Shown here piece after piece: positions 1 to 9,536 of a DNA stretch of 64,000 bases; the stretch's first letter is position 1; each line of letters starts with the position of its first letter. Under the pieces are notes generated by a model, which saw nothing but the letters and a program-made list of their open reading frames with translations, was not told the DNA's origin and did not search any database. The position numbers and the translations under genes are program-made. This stretch comes from Planctomycetota bacterium. Lineage in GTDB: Bacteria > Planctomycetota > Phycisphaerae > WQYP01. Location of the stretch: positions 1 through 64,000 of the forward strand of contig JAJZDN010000005.1 in NCBI GenBank assembly GCA_021805985.1. Reading direction: 5' to 3'.

Positions 1-37
1 TTGGAAATTTCATCGTTTCTGTCATACTGTTACCCAT
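1..37 (-). CDS. 5' end of an unidentified gene running off the left edge
   Basis: Only the first 12 codons are visible (MGNSMTETMKFP). The start is supported by an AGGAG Shine-Dalgarno sequence at 47-51 with a 9-base spacer. The bases before it (TTTTTTAGGAGTAC) match those before the PEP-CTERM gene at 7059-7841. The gene lies downstream of a copy of the promoter that serves the prepilin gene at 8001-8936, so it may be another prepilin-like or surface gene. Too little is present to assign a function. Confidence 0.5.
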   Translation of the reverse strand, partial: MGNSMTETMKFP

Positions 38-390
38 GGTGGCGTACTCCTAAAAAAGAACATTGAAAACACCCTTTAGGTTACGCCGCCTCTTTTCTCC
101 CGTCCACAACTTTTAATAGTAGCCCTTTCAACTTCATGATAGCAATCTCCTTTTCAAAAAACCTTTGTACCGCCCCAGAACTCGAAAGACGCGGTAACTT
201 GAATTCTGTTCTTACCTCAACTGGCCATCAAGAAACAAAATATAATTGTTGCGGCTCGGATAAATGCGCGATAATCTGGTTCACTGCTAACGAATTTGCA
301 AACCCTCGATTCGCCAATCTTCCCAGCCGGTTTTGGCCTCACGCCATCATTTACTCGTCAGCGGATTCAACATGACTTTAAGAACCCGTT

Positions 391-662
391 ACGTTTGACA
401 TAATTTAGTATACCCCACAAATTTAAGATTGCAAGTTAAAAATATGATTTTTTCTAAAGTTTTAATTATCAGACCATTATTCGCGGTTTTATTGATGTAT
501 TTCGGTGTTTTTTTGAAGATGACCACCTTCATTGCCCGCCATAAAGGCAATGATCTTCACGGAAATATCTCGCATTTAAATAAATAGTTAATATATTATA
601 TTGGAAGTTAAAAATAACGCTTTGCCGTCGGAATATGCAGTATTTTCAAGGGGGATGAATGG
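391..662. repeat. Intergenic duplicate, copy 1 (partner 9073-9339)
   Basis: This segment aligns over almost its full length with 9073-9339. Shared blocks include the promoter, the AT-rich block around AATAGTTAATATATTATATT (580-600 here, 9265-9285 in the partner) and the block around AATATGCAGTATTTTCAAG near the right end. The similarity continues into the 3' end of a rhamnosidase gene in both places, intact here and a remnant in the partner. This indicates a segmental duplication. Confidence 0.8.
407..434 (-). promoter_or_regulatory. Sigma-70-like promoter, copy 1
   Basis: On the minus strand, TTGCAA (429-434) and TATACT (407-412) are separated by 16 bases. The same two hexamers with the same spacing occur at 9088-9115 upstream of the prepilin gene, in otherwise diverged sequence, which supports function. 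It would drive the gene at the left edge. Confidence 0.6.
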
Positions 663-821
663 TTATAGCAGCCGAAAGCTGTAGATCCCCATCCGGTGAT
701 AACGCGGTGGTTGATTGGTGGCATGGGATCCACCACCGGTGTGCCATCCGGTGCTATGAGGAGAAGCGACCACGGCGTACCTCCGCACGATGATACTTCC
801 AGGGGCCGTGCCCCCCAGGGC

Positions 822-3269
822 TTAGTGGCTTTGGATATTCCAAACGCCGGAGTGATCCATGCGGATATAGGAGTGCCGGTGGCCACGTTTTACGATGTTG
901 CCGGGCTTACCATTGACCGTTACCGCATGGCCGGATACGCCGATGGTGGCATGTACCCCCGTCGGCAAAGAAAGCTGTAAACTTTCGCCTTGATTCGTTT
1001 TGCGGACGCGCAGCACAATATTTCCGCGCGGGGTGGGTACGGTGCCATTTACCCGTTGCAGCGTGCCCAGGTGTGGCACGATGCTTGCCGTGGCAAAGCC
1101 GCCGCTGGTGGAATTCACGCCCAATACATATTGGGTTAACCAGTTGGTAACGCCACACGACCAGCCGTGACACAGGCTAACAAAATAGCCTTGCGTCCAG
1201 TCCGCTTGGAGATGGCGATGAAAATGAATCTTGGGCCAGGACGGATCATATCCCTCCCAAAACGTGGTGGCTCCTTCCCGGATCATTCCACCCCAATATT
1301 TTTGAACAAATTGCAAACCTTGGTAGGTTCGTCCTAAATGGCCCAGGGCGAAAAGTACGAAATTATTGTAATAAGGCGAGGAGATCTGCCGCCAGGAAGC
1401 GCAATAAGGCCCGAGAATTCTTGCTTCAATGGCACGGCGTTGTGCGGCATCGGCCACGCCGGAATCAATGGCCATGGCATTGACCTGCCGTAAATTTGTA
1501 TAGGTCCCGGCGGCATTTACCAGATGTTTCCGTGCGGCACGGATGATACGCGTGTCCCACTTTTCCCAATGGTGTGCCGCAGCGGTATCGCCCAGAGCGC
1601 GGAGTAAAAACACGGCTCTCCTTACAGCAAGGAACGTATATAGATCAGTTGCCGTATAAGACTGCGGCGTATTGCCATGTAACTTGCTGGCCCAATCGGT
1701 AAAGCACCAGTGGTTATGGCTGTTATCAAACAGGTCCTGGTTATTAAACGATTGTTGCATGTAAGCCAGCAGGGAAAGCAACAACACCCGCTGGGACCGC
1801 ACATATCCCAGTGCCCCGGTATGTTTATAGAAGTCAGCCAATCCGCATATCCAGGCGCAGGAATAACCCGGAATTCCGTTGACATCGTTGGCGGGCAATG
1901 CGGAGGGAGGATTGCCTCCCTGGGCCTGGCTGCGCAGGCGGCGCATGGTTTGTTCCATGAGAAAGCGATCTAAAAACACGTTGTTGATCACTTCACCGGA
2001 AACCTGCAGGTCGCCCATCCACATGCGGCGATCGCGCTTGGGGGCGTCCCAGATATCTTCCTGCATGCACAGGTGCGTGGTATAGGCCCCGGTATACCAG
2101 ATTTTTGTAAGCAAGGGGTTTGAACAGGAAAAGCTGCCGCGGTATACCACCGGATAATACTGAAAATTCAGACGCAGAAGATTGATATGAATGGGTCCCG
2201 GCCCTGTGAAGCTGATGGTGGCGTACCGAAAAGCGCTGTAGGGGGTTGCCGCTATTTTTCCGGCAATTAATTTCCTTTGATGATAGCCCTTCCAGGGCTG
2301 GTGCAATGCTTCGCCGCGAGATTCTCCGGTGCCAATGATCACGCTGCCGCCGGAGCCGCGCACCTGAATATCACCGGCAACTTCTTGTCCGAAGCTAAGC
2401 AGCAATTCCGGAGCAGCCCCGTTGTGCACTGCAGACACAACGAGATTAAGTTTATGAGATGGTGCCAACAAGGACATGCCCCGATAGCCCGGACGCAGCG
2501 TGGCCCTGTTCCCGGAATTCAACCGCTTAGCTACGCCGGCGAGGCCGTGAAACATATTCTGACCGTGCAGCACGGTGATTTGCTGGGGTTGAAAATACAA
2601 GTGCGAAAAATACGTAATCGGCCAGGGGACAAGCGCGTGGAACCAGGGGCTACCACCATAACGGCATTCAACGGTTGCACGGATTGCGGGCAACGCCCCC
2701 GGTATCGTTCGCCAGTTATTATTGTGCGGAGTCTGCATGAGCAACTTCCAGGTACCGTCGGTTTTGACCAACGTCTTTTTTCCGTTAACCAGCCAGAGAA
2801 TAGCCCCGGCGGGGCCGCCATCATTGGTGGCGCGCAACGCAATAATATTGGTGCCGACACGCAGGTATTTTTGTACCGGCACGCGAACAACGTTTTTCCA
2901 GTTCATAGCGCCGTGATTGCGCCGGGCGATTCTATGACCGTTGATAAACACGGAAAAATAATTGTCCGCTGTGACATACAAAACCGGATGGGATGGGACA
3001 ACCGCAAGTTTCAGATTTTTCCGAAGATAAATGCTCTGGTGAGCACTGACGGTAGAAGCCCAAATCCAATCCGGGGCCTTGGTTTGGGATTGTTTGATAT
3101 CGGCCGGCAGCGGCAAGCCGTAGGATGGATCGATGGACGGCGCGTTGGCAACACTGCTGGAACTTGCGAAAACGACGCCATGCATGGCCAGCCCCAGCAC
3201 AAGTGCCAGCATCCAATATGTGGTGCCAACTACGGGGCCGAGTGAAAGTTTTTTTCCGGCGTTTGACAT
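822..3269 (-). CDS. Secreted GH78-type alpha-L-rhamnosidase (815 aa)
   Basis: Predicted to release terminal alpha-L-rhamnose from plant polysaccharides such as rhamnogalacturonan. An N-terminal signal segment (about residues 17-37) is followed by a jelly-roll-like module (about 66-175) and an (alpha/alpha)6 catalytic barrel. D408, D413 and D420 in DAPKRDRRMWMGD keep the D-x4-[DE]-x6-D spacing known for GH78 enzymes. GATTFWE further on supplies the conserved glutamate. The start follows a GGAGA sequence. The next GH78 gene ends 110 bases upstream, so the two are probably co-transcribed. The last 35 codons have a decayed copy at 9325-9450. Family is clear; exact substrate is inferred. Confidence 0.85.
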   Translation of the reverse strand: MSNAGKKLSLGPVVGTTYWMLALVLGLAMHGVVFASSSSVANAPSIDPSYGLPLPADIKQSQTKAPDWIWASTVSAHQSIYLRKNLKLAVVPSHPVLYVTADNYFSVFINGHRIARRNHGAMNWKNVVRVPVQKYLRVGTNIIALRATNDGGPAGAILWLVNGKKTLVKTDGTWKLLMQTPHNNNWRTIPGALPAIRATVECRYGGSPWFHALVPWPITYFSHLYFQPQQITVLHGQNMFHGLAGVAKRLNSGNRATLRPGYRGMSLLAPSHKLNLVVSAVHNGAAPELLLSFGQEVAGDIQVRGSGGSVIIGTGESRGEALHQPWKGYHQRKLIAGKIAATPYSAFRYATISFTGPGPIHINLLRLNFQYYPVVYRGSFSCSNPLLTKIWYTGAYTTHLCMQEDIWDAPKRDRRMWMGDLQVSGEVINNVFLDRFLMEQTMRRLRSQAQGGNPPSALPANDVNGIPGYSCAWICGLADFYKHTGALGYVRSQRVLLLSLLAYMQQSFNNQDLFDNSHNHWCFTDWASKLHGNTPQSYTATDLYTFLAVRRAVFLLRALGDTAAAHHWEKWDTRIIRAARKHLVNAAGTYTNLRQVNAMAIDSGVADAAQRRAIEARILGPYCASWRQISSPYYNNFVLFALGHLGRTYQGLQFVQKYWGGMIREGATTFWEGYDPSWPKIHFHRHLQADWTQGYFVSLCHGWSCGVTNWLTQYVLGVNSTSGGFATASIVPHLGTLQRVNGTVPTPRGNIVLRVRKTNQGESLQLSLPTGVHATIGVSGHAVTVNGKPGNIVKRGHRHSYIRMDHSGVWNIQSH

Positions 3270-3379
3270 TGTGAAGGTTCTCCAAATAAAACTGCAATTA
3301 TCGACAGGGCATCGAAAAATACGGAACTCGGCCCAAAAACGTTCAGCTTTTCACGGGCCGGTAAATCGGGCGTGTCATT

Positions 3380-6300
3380 TTACCGCGCCAGGGATGCCGT
3401 AAAGTGATAGGCACCTGATCCAATGCGGTAAATGGCACGGCCACTGCTAAACTCCTTAAATTGAATCCATTGCCGATTAACAATTTTGTGACCGTTCAGC
3501 CGCACAGACTGAATCCCTGCGGAAGGAATTTCTACGGTGGCAAAGCTGTTGGCCGGGATTTTTACAAGCCAGTGAAACGTATGACCTGGCCCTATTTTCC
3601 AATTGCTGACAATTTTTCCGTAGGGGGAACGATGCCATACCCTGACCCAATTCAACCCATGAAGAAGCAGGGGACGCATGATGACATGATGGAATCCGGG
3701 ATTGTGCGGATCGCTTTTAATCCCGCCAACATCCTCAAAAAGCCATGCGGCCATATCGCCGATGAGCATCAGATGATCCTGGGAATTCATGGCTGGATTG
3801 GCCGTATTGCCATTCCAGAGTTCCCATATCGTAGTGGCACCATGCCGGACCATATAACCCCAACTGGGATACGTGGTCTTATTGAGCATGTTCCATGCCA
3901 CTTGGGCGTGCCCGATCTGCGTTAAGGTCCTGAAAAGCCATTGGCCGCCCACGATGCCCGAACCCACATGGCCATGCTGGACCACATTGATACGATACAA
4001 AAGCCTCCTGATAACATCCGCCCGCCGCAGAGGTGGTACAACGCCGGCGGCCAATGGCAAAATGCAGGATGTATCGGATCCATTACCATAATAATTTTTC
4101 TGCGTATTCCAGAGAGACCGGTTAATGCCGACTTTCATGTCAGCGGCTGCCTGTAACCAGCGATGTCGATCCGCAAAGTTATGTAAGAGTCCGGCATACC
4201 GCGCCATCAGCTTTAAATCCTGATATAACGTGACGCTGGCCAGGAGGGGACCGGGCGTGGACCGCTTCGGATCGCGGGAGTGAATGTGCAAAGGCGATCG
4301 GGCGGGAGAACACCAGTCACCGTAACTGTCCATGGATGTTGTGCCCTGATGGACGTATCCCAGCTCCAGCAACATCCATTTCTTTTCTGCGGGGTAATGG
4401 TCGCGGATGACAGAAAGTCCGCCAAATTGCCGGTAAAGGTTCGCCGGCAGGAAAAGAAAAGTACTGGGCCAGGTCACATCATTGTTATAAAACTGCCAAT
4501 AAGGGGGATTAACATCGGAGATAGAACCGTTTTGCTTTTGTCCATCCTGCATGTCCCACAGCCACATGTCATAGAAGCGTTCATTATTGAAAGCGAAGGT
4601 CTCCCCGAGCGACTCTTCAGATCGATCTCCCATCCATCCCTGCCGCTCATCGCGTTGCGGACAATCCGACGGAATCGAACGATAATTATTTTGCGCACTC
4701 CACCGCCAATTATGCACAATCTCATTGACCAACTTATCCGAACATGCAAAGCCGCCGGTAATCGGCAGAGCATCATGCACCTCCTGCCCTTCCAACGTGG
4801 AAAGCGCAGGTGTGCCGGGATAGCCCGTCAGTTCAACAAATCTGAACCCATGGGTTGTAAAAACAGGATGCCAGGTGATGGGTCCGCTGCCGTTAAGAAT
4901 CAGCGTGTCGGTTTGTTTGGCCGAGCGTAGATTCGCAACAAAAAGATGAATGCGTCCGTGTTTTTTCGAACTGAGATTAACTGTATATTTGCCATGGCGG
5001 GTGAGGCTCTCACCGTAGCGCAGGGTAATTTTGGTGCCGGCCGGAGCTTCGGGCGCGGTGATGCGGCACCAGCCGGCCATGTTTTGTCCCATGTCAAATA
5101 TCCATTTACCCGGTGCCACTTCCAAAAGCTTTTTGGGGTGCAGAATCTGCGTCACCTGAATCGGCTGGGAAAATTGTGCTACCAGCCGACCGCCGGGAGA
5201 TTTAAGCACGGTAGCCGGATGCCAGTTGACGGCGTTGAAGTTGGGGCGATTCCATCCGGGCATGCGCAGGCGAGCATCATAGACTTCGCCGTCATATTCG
5301 TTGTTGGCGCAAATTGGACCGCGGACCGTGGCTTTCCATCGATTGTTGCTGACCACCGATTGAATTGCACCGTTCGCAAGCCGGACATGCAATCGCAAAA
5401 TCAGCCGCGGTGCACCGAAGCTGATTGTTGGCGCGGGCACATGAAGCCTGGGGGCATAGAATCGGCCATCGCCAAGAATAACGCCAACGGTATTTTTACC
5501 CTGTTGCAGAAATTTCGTCACATTATACGCTCGGTAGTAGCAACGCCGTGGATACCAACTCAGGGCCGGGGATAATTGATCTTTGCTGATGCGGCGGCCG
5601 TTGATAAAAAGTTGACTCCATCCCAGTCCGCTAAAATACACAACCGCCCTTCTTGCCGGTTGCTTTAACGTGAAGTCCCGGCGCAGATAGCGCGCCGGCA
5701 GGCTGCGTTGATAAGCCGGCGCACTGGTGCCCCACGGGGCCATTCCATAAGTCCCAAGCACCATGGCTGGTTTCCAGGGGCCACCTGAAGTTCGGGAAGC
5801 ATTCCAGCCGGAATTGGTTTGTATATTTACCTTTCGGCCGCCCGAAAGCACAAAATGAAAATGTCCAACCAAACCGGCCGGGTTGGCGGATGTGCCGGTA
5901 TTTTCTGCGGTAACATATATCACATTACGACCCGGATGAAAAAATCCAGCGGCGTTCGCCATATAAATGTGGTTAAAATTATCTCCATGCATTGCCTGAC
6001 GGCCATTGATGCGCAGGGTGAACGCGTTATCCGCGGTCATGGCCACCGTGGCATTTTGGAGCCCAATATTGCGGGGGATATTAATGACGCGGCGAAAATA
6101 TCGTGTTCCAACAGGTGCAGATTGGGCGGGTTGACCTTCCGGGTACCATATCCATTGATCGTGCGTTAAGTTATGTGTGCTGGAATTGCGTTGCAGTGGC
6201 ACGCCGATCCACTGAGCCTGATGCCACCGACTCGTCGTTAAAAGCCCTTCCGCCCACCGGCCCATTTTACTCCATGGACTTTTTTCGCCCGTCCGGTTCC

Positions 6301-6688
6301 ATGCCCGGACCTTCCAATAGCAGCGCTGACGCGATATTAATGAGGATCCCTCATAGCGTATATTAATGCACTGGCCGTTCCTTATTTTACCTGAGTTCCA
6401 CAGGTTGCCCCTATTCTGCGACAACAGTTTGGGAGTTGAAGCCACAAGAATTTGATAGGCGCGTTGTATCTGGCCATGACCCTTCCATGGCAATTTCCAA
6501 CTGAATTGCGGGCGTCGGGAATTAATGGCCGCAGGGTCGGATCGGAGTTGTAGTTGCAGGTCAATTGGCGCAGCAACAGTCTGATTGATCGCCACGGACA
6601 GGCCTTTTGCGGAACCATCAACAAGGCCCGCAGGAATCATTGCCAACAGGGAAAAGGCAATAAACCCCAAACCGATCGTAATTTTCAT
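3380..6688 (-). CDS. Secreted multidomain GH78 alpha-L-rhamnosidase (1102 aa)
   Basis: An exo-acting alpha-L-rhamnosidase with the canonical motif SDCPQRDERQGWMGD and a downstream GATTIWE glutamate motif. It has a signal peptide (about 1-28), an N-terminal Ig-like rhamnosidase domain beginning around residue 45 (PQFSWKL, WKVRAW), and an extra jelly-roll-like insert around 165-300 (MTADNAFTLRINGR). A second beta-sandwich follows (YLRRDFTLKQ, FINGRRI, LGDGRFY), then the six-hairpin barrel and a C-terminal beta domain. It is longer than typical GH78 enzymes because of the insert. The Shine-Dalgarno sequence is weak. It lies 5' of another GH78 gene and likely works with it. Confidence 0.88.
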   Translation of the reverse strand: MKITIGLGFIAFSLLAMIPAGLVDGSAKGLSVAINQTVAAPIDLQLQLRSDPAAINSRRPQFSWKLPWKGHGQIQRAYQILVASTPKLLSQNRGNLWNSGKIRNGQCINIRYEGSSLISRQRCYWKVRAWNRTGEKSPWSKMGRWAEGLLTTSRWHQAQWIGVPLQRNSSTHNLTHDQWIWYPEGQPAQSAPVGTRYFRRVINIPRNIGLQNATVAMTADNAFTLRINGRQAMHGDNFNHIYMANAAGFFHPGRNVIYVTAENTGTSANPAGLVGHFHFVLSGGRKVNIQTNSGWNASRTSGGPWKPAMVLGTYGMAPWGTSAPAYQRSLPARYLRRDFTLKQPARRAVVYFSGLGWSQLFINGRRISKDQLSPALSWYPRRCYYRAYNVTKFLQQGKNTVGVILGDGRFYAPRLHVPAPTISFGAPRLILRLHVRLANGAIQSVVSNNRWKATVRGPICANNEYDGEVYDARLRMPGWNRPNFNAVNWHPATVLKSPGGRLVAQFSQPIQVTQILHPKKLLEVAPGKWIFDMGQNMAGWCRITAPEAPAGTKITLRYGESLTRHGKYTVNLSSKKHGRIHLFVANLRSAKQTDTLILNGSGPITWHPVFTTHGFRFVELTGYPGTPALSTLEGQEVHDALPITGGFACSDKLVNEIVHNWRWSAQNNYRSIPSDCPQRDERQGWMGDRSEESLGETFAFNNERFYDMWLWDMQDGQKQNGSISDVNPPYWQFYNNDVTWPSTFLFLPANLYRQFGGLSVIRDHYPAEKKWMLLELGYVHQGTTSMDSYGDWCSPARSPLHIHSRDPKRSTPGPLLASVTLYQDLKLMARYAGLLHNFADRHRWLQAAADMKVGINRSLWNTQKNYYGNGSDTSCILPLAAGVVPPLRRADVIRRLLYRINVVQHGHVGSGIVGGQWLFRTLTQIGHAQVAWNMLNKTTYPSWGYMVRHGATTIWELWNGNTANPAMNSQDHLMLIGDMAAWLFEDVGGIKSDPHNPGFHHVIMRPLLLHGLNWVRVWHRSPYGKIVSNWKIGPGHTFHWLVKIPANSFATVEIPSAGIQSVRLNGHKIVNRQWIQFKEFSSGRAIYRIGSGAYHFTASLAR

Positions 6689-6976
6689 GGTGGCTTTTTC
6701 CCATCAAACACTTTTAGCGCGGCCACTGGAGATCCTACGGACGAATTTGCCTGAAATTAATACGATGAATTCACCGGATAGCTCACAAATTTATTCACTT
6801 CAGAAGCCGGTCCGAGTCATCGCCGGCTTGGCTCAAAGCGTATCCCAACTCTGTCATGGCTCTCAAAAACAATAATTTTGCCGCCGGAAAAATTTGCGAA
6901 GGCCTGCAACCGCTCCGACTGTTTTGCTGAGGAATATGCGAGCATCAGCAACCACGCCATGAACAGTGAAGCAACT

Positions 6977-7017
6977 AAAAAAAGTCGATGGAGGAACACA
7001 GGTGCTCCTCCATCGAC
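6977..7017 (-). terminator. Rho-independent terminator after PEP-CTERM gene A
   Basis: Two perfect 12-base arms (GTCGATGGAGGA at 6984-6995 and its complement at 7006-7017) enclose a 10-base loop. Read on the minus strand, the second arm is followed directly by a run of seven T. It sits about 40 bases after the stop codon of the PEP-CTERM gene. The rest of 6689-7058, upstream of the GH78 gene, holds no gene that I can see. Confidence 0.85.
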
Positions 7018-7058
7018 ATATTGTTCGGCAACAGGCCAACAGGAAAATCTGTCGCTTA

Positions 7059-7841
7059 TTAAGCCCGGCGCAACCGACGCGGATTCAGCAGCAACAGGCC
7101 ACCGGCACACGCTGAAAGAAGCAACATCCAGGATGCCGGTTCAGGAACGGCAGAAGAGTTGATCGGATCAATTACGACACCGGAGATATCCACAGCCGAG
7201 TCAAAGGTAGCAGGGCTGCTATTGGTGAAGGAAAGCATTTCTGAGGTCGCGGAAGCGGTGAACCCAAAGAGCTGCAGTTTAAAAAAGTTGGGAACCATGA
7301 CCGTGCCCGGGGCGGTGTTGGTGCCGTTGCTCACTAAGGAACCATCAGTCTGTGAGCCGTTGGTGACGCTTGCAGTTAGGGCCTGTGCCGTCAGGTCGGC
7401 GGAAGTAACGGTGGAACTAGGGTCGTACCTCGAGGCGGCGAGGTAACTTACGGAATATGCCTGGCCCACGGTCAAGCCGCCAATTTGCTGGAACAATCCG
7501 GTTCCAGCCCCTTGCATGAATGCGAATACGAAATTTTGTGGCTGGAACGCGGCCGGGGAACCATTGCCACCTTGGCTAAGGAGGTTTATCCCAGTGTTAT
7601 CGGTGGTGGTGGCGTAGCCGACAGTTGTTGTCCAGTCCGTAATAGCGGACGCATTGCCCGTTCCACCGGTATACCCTGGAAAGGTTTGGAAATTGGCGGC
7701 ATTGGCTGTGAAATCACCATTGGCCACAAGATTGGTGGTGGTGGTAGCAGATGCCGAATTGACGCCCAGCATGGCTGTCAGGGCCGTGGTGGCCAGGGCC
7801 GCCACGAATGTGCCTTTACGAGAAGAAATCGACGCGTACAT
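7059..7841 (-). CDS. PEP-CTERM sorting-domain protein A (260 aa)
   Basis: A secreted surface protein processed by the exosortase pathway. It has a signal peptide ending near SASA (residues 1-32), a Thr/Ser/Asn/Gly-rich beta-sandwich-like middle (NLVANGDFTA, QQIGGLTVGQAYSVSY), and a classic C-terminal sorting signal. That signal is VPEPASW, then a hydrophobic helix, then RRLRR. The start was placed at MYASIS because AGGAGT lies just upstream. It sits 159 bases after the prepilin gene in the same direction and ends at a strong terminator. A close paralogue is at 9537-10301. The ligand or structural role is unknown. Confidence 0.88.
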   Translation of the reverse strand: MYASISSRKGTFVAALATTALTAMLGVNSASATTTTNLVANGDFTANAANFQTFPGYTGGTGNASAITDWTTTVGYATTTDNTGINLLSQGGNGSPAAFQPQNFVFAFMQGAGTGLFQQIGGLTVGQAYSVSYLAASRYDPSSTVTSADLTAQALTASVTNGSQTDGSLVSNGTNTAPGTVMVPNFFKLQLFGFTASATSEMLSFTNSSPATFDSAVDISGVVIDPINSSAVPEPASWMLLLSACAGGLLLLNPRRLRRA

Positions 7842-7975
7842 AGTTGTACTCCTAAAAAATCCCTCCGCTCGGCTCGCGGTCAAATCAACATGATTCAACA
7901 TCAGACAAGCCACGGTCGGAAACCTAGATTGTTTGCACTGACGCACCGCAATTTGCAATAGCGGATTTACCGCCA
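7842..7975 (-). repeat. Conserved leader upstream of PEP-CTERM A (partner 10302-10440)
   Basis: About 130 bases before each PEP-CTERM gene are alike, including GGTTTCCGACCG, a block with CAACAT repeated, TTTGACCGCG and the AGGAGT ribosome binding site. The open frame continues through the region in both copies, but the strong Shine-Dalgarno sequence favours the downstream start. The conservation could reflect recent duplication or a regulatory leader. Confidence 0.6.
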
Positions 7976-8000
7976 CGGTGCGCAGAGTTCACATTGCCGA

Positions 8001-8936
8001 TTACCGGTAAAAATCCGGCGCGACAAAGAGACGATAGCCTGGCGTTAAATCGCCCAGTGGCTTCCACGCCACCGAACCATCGTTATATCCAATATTCATT
8101 CCATCAGGGCCAGCGGCATTGTGAAAATGGTTGCTGTTGAAGCCCGATGCAAACAAGTTGTCATCCCACGATCCGGCCCATCCGGTGACCATATCCGTAA
8201 TCAGAATCGAATTTCCGCTATCAATCGGCGATTGGCAATATAGGCCGTCCGCGGGGTTGGCCTCGTCAAAGGCCGGAACAATCTTCCCGGTAATTGGGTC
8301 CGCCCAAGTGGCATAACGATTCCCATTCGGCGTATTGTAGTAGGGGTTTGAGCTATTATAGCCCGTCCATACCCCATTCTGCCGTTTGTACCAGTAGCAG
8401 TACGTAGAGTAAACATTGTACCAGTCGCCCTGCGTCATGGATTGCGTCTGCATTTTTTCGGGCCAGTTTGTCGCAAAACCAGGACCATTTTGCTGGATTT
8501 CATATTTATAGGTGTCAGGAAGGTATCCCGGGGGTGTTGCAGACTTAAGGCTGTTGAGCGTAGGTGCCGAATCGGGGCAATATATGAACGCGGGATTGTT
8601 CAAAATCCCATCCGTATACAGGGCGGTCACACCCCAAGCCAAGCTGACGTTCCCAGTAAGGCCTGGATACGTCCCTAAACCACCCACGGGCCAATTTAGC
8701 TGAAAATCTAATGGGTATTGTCCACGGTTGCTTTGCGCGTATTCGAAGCAGCCTTGCACCAAACTGCGGATATTGGACGCACAAACGGTCTGCAAGGCGA
8801 GGATTCTGGCTTTGGCCAAGGCCGGCAGCAAAAGAGCAATAAGCAAGGCGATGATTGAGATCACCACCAGGAGTTCAATGAGTGTAAAGCCGGAATGCTT
8901 ACCTCTCCGAGAAAAACTTTTGCAGTGCGTTTTCAT
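8001..8936 (-). CDS. Prepilin-like protein with N-terminal methylation motif (311 aa)
   Basis: A type II secretion/type IV pilin-like protein of the kind expanded in Planctomycetota. The prepilin peptidase motif is G16-FTLIELLVV with the conserved glutamate at +5, followed by a long hydrophobic helix ending in ALAKAR. The C-terminal part ([19 protein letters not shown]) resembles the H-X9-DG domain, with a wider spacing. The start at MKTHCK was chosen because GGAG lies 9 bases upstream. It is the first gene after the promoter at 9088-9115 and precedes a PEP-CTERM gene. A broken paralogue is at 10455-10700. Precise role is unknown. Confidence 0.85.
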   Translation of the reverse strand: MKTHCKSFSRRGKHSGFTLIELLVVISIIALLIALLLPALAKARILALQTVCASNIRSLVQGCFEYAQSNRGQYPLDFQLNWPVGGLGTYPGLTGNVSLAWGVTALYTDGILNNPAFIYCPDSAPTLNSLKSATPPGYLPDTYKYEIQQNGPGFATNWPEKMQTQSMTQGDWYNVYSTYCYWYKRQNGVWTGYNSSNPYYNTPNGNRYATWADPITGKIVPAFDEANPADGLYCQSPIDSGNSILITDMVTGWAGSWDDNLFASGFNSNHFHNAAGPDGMNIGYNDGSVAWKPLGDLTPGYRLFVAPDFYR

Positions 8937-9072
8937 TATGGTTGTCTCCTCAATTTTTCCGGCGGTGGGCAAGAGCTTCTCTTTGCCATCCGACCGTCAT
9001 GCGAAAGAGCCACCTCATACGGAGCAATTATTTTCCCTTGTCGAGCACTTAGCCTGCCGAAAGAATCCGTAT

Positions 9073-9339
9073 TCGTTGACATGATTTAGTATACTCCACA
9101 GATTTGAGATTGCAAGATAAAAATATCATTTTTCTTAAAGGTTTTGTTACAAGACCATTACTACTGTGTTTTATTGATATATTTAGCCATTTTACCGAAA
9201 GGAATCACGCAGATTTTCCCGCGAGAGCAACAGATATCAACGAGAATTTCACGTTTTAGTGAATAGTTAATATATTATATTGACGGTCGAGGATAATGCC
9301 CTGCCGACTGAATATGCAGTATTTTCAAGGCGAATGAAC
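9073..9339. repeat. Intergenic duplicate, copy 2 (partner 391-662)
   Basis: Diverged copy of 391-662, containing the minus-strand promoter and the shared AT-rich blocks. It lies between the prepilin gene and a rhamnosidase remnant. The whole stretch 8937-9536 is otherwise noncoding: leader (8937-9080), this repeat, the remnant and a terminator. Confidence 0.8.
9088..9115 (-). promoter_or_regulatory. Sigma-70-like promoter for the prepilin/PEP-CTERM operon
   Basis: On the minus strand TTGCAA (9110-9115) and TATACT (9088-9093) are separated by 16 bases. The predicted transcript would start near 9080 and leave about a 145-base leader before the prepilin start at 8936. Both hexamers and the spacing are kept in the copy at 407-434. 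Confidence 0.65.
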
Positions 9340-9450
9340 GGGTTGTACATTCCAAAATCCGATGGGATCACTGCGGAAGTAGGAGTGCCGGGGGCCGGGT
9401 TTTAGGATGTTGCCGGGCTTACCGTTGAGCGTTACCGAGGGAATAACCGT
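9325..9450 (-). pseudogene. Remnant of a GH78 rhamnosidase 3' end
   Basis: The translation TLNGKPGNILKPGPRHSYF followed by FWNVQ matches the last 35 residues of the rhamnosidase at 822-3269 (TVNGKPGNIVKRGHRHSYI, VWNIQ). Nucleotides 9346-9436 align with 836-925 at roughly 80% identity by eye. Nothing resembling the rest of the gene is present, so this is a leftover of a deleted copy. Confidence 0.8.
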
Positions 9451-9459
9451 AATGCAAAT

Positions 9460-9497
9460 AAAAAGTTGATGGGGACGCAAAGCATCCCTCATCAACT
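9460..9497 (-). terminator. Rho-independent terminator after PEP-CTERM gene B
   Basis: Read on the minus strand, AGTTGATGAGGGA pairs with TCCCCATCAACT with one mismatch, followed by a T-rich run. Its position and shape match the terminator after the paralogous gene A. Changed stem positions are compensated in both arms. Confidence 0.75.
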
Positions 9498-9536
9498 CAT
9501 GGATCGCATATATGCGGACCGAAGTCCTGTTGTTTA

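Larger units (their letters stand above)
38..821. other. Noncoding stretch with duplicated promoter region
   Basis: No convincing gene. Positions 391-662 are a diverged copy of 9073-9339 and carry a minus-strand promoter. Positions 52-390 would form a leader of roughly 350 nt for the left-edge gene, with no recognised structure. Positions 663-821 lie beyond the rhamnosidase stop codon. The short open frames here have no ribosome binding site and no familiar protein motif. Confidence 0.6.

Noticed and set aside
136-375. 79-codon frame on the plus strand
   Set aside because: No binding site, no recognisable motif, and it lies in the leader of a minus-strand gene.
2277-3245. 322-codon open frame on the plus strand
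   Set aside because: Antisense to the GH78 gene at 822-3269, no ribosome binding site and no protein motif; explained by the codon pattern of the real gene.
6817-7110. 97-codon frame on the minus strand downstream of PEP-CTERM A
   Set aside because: It crosses the terminator, has no binding site and overlaps the real gene's end in another frame.
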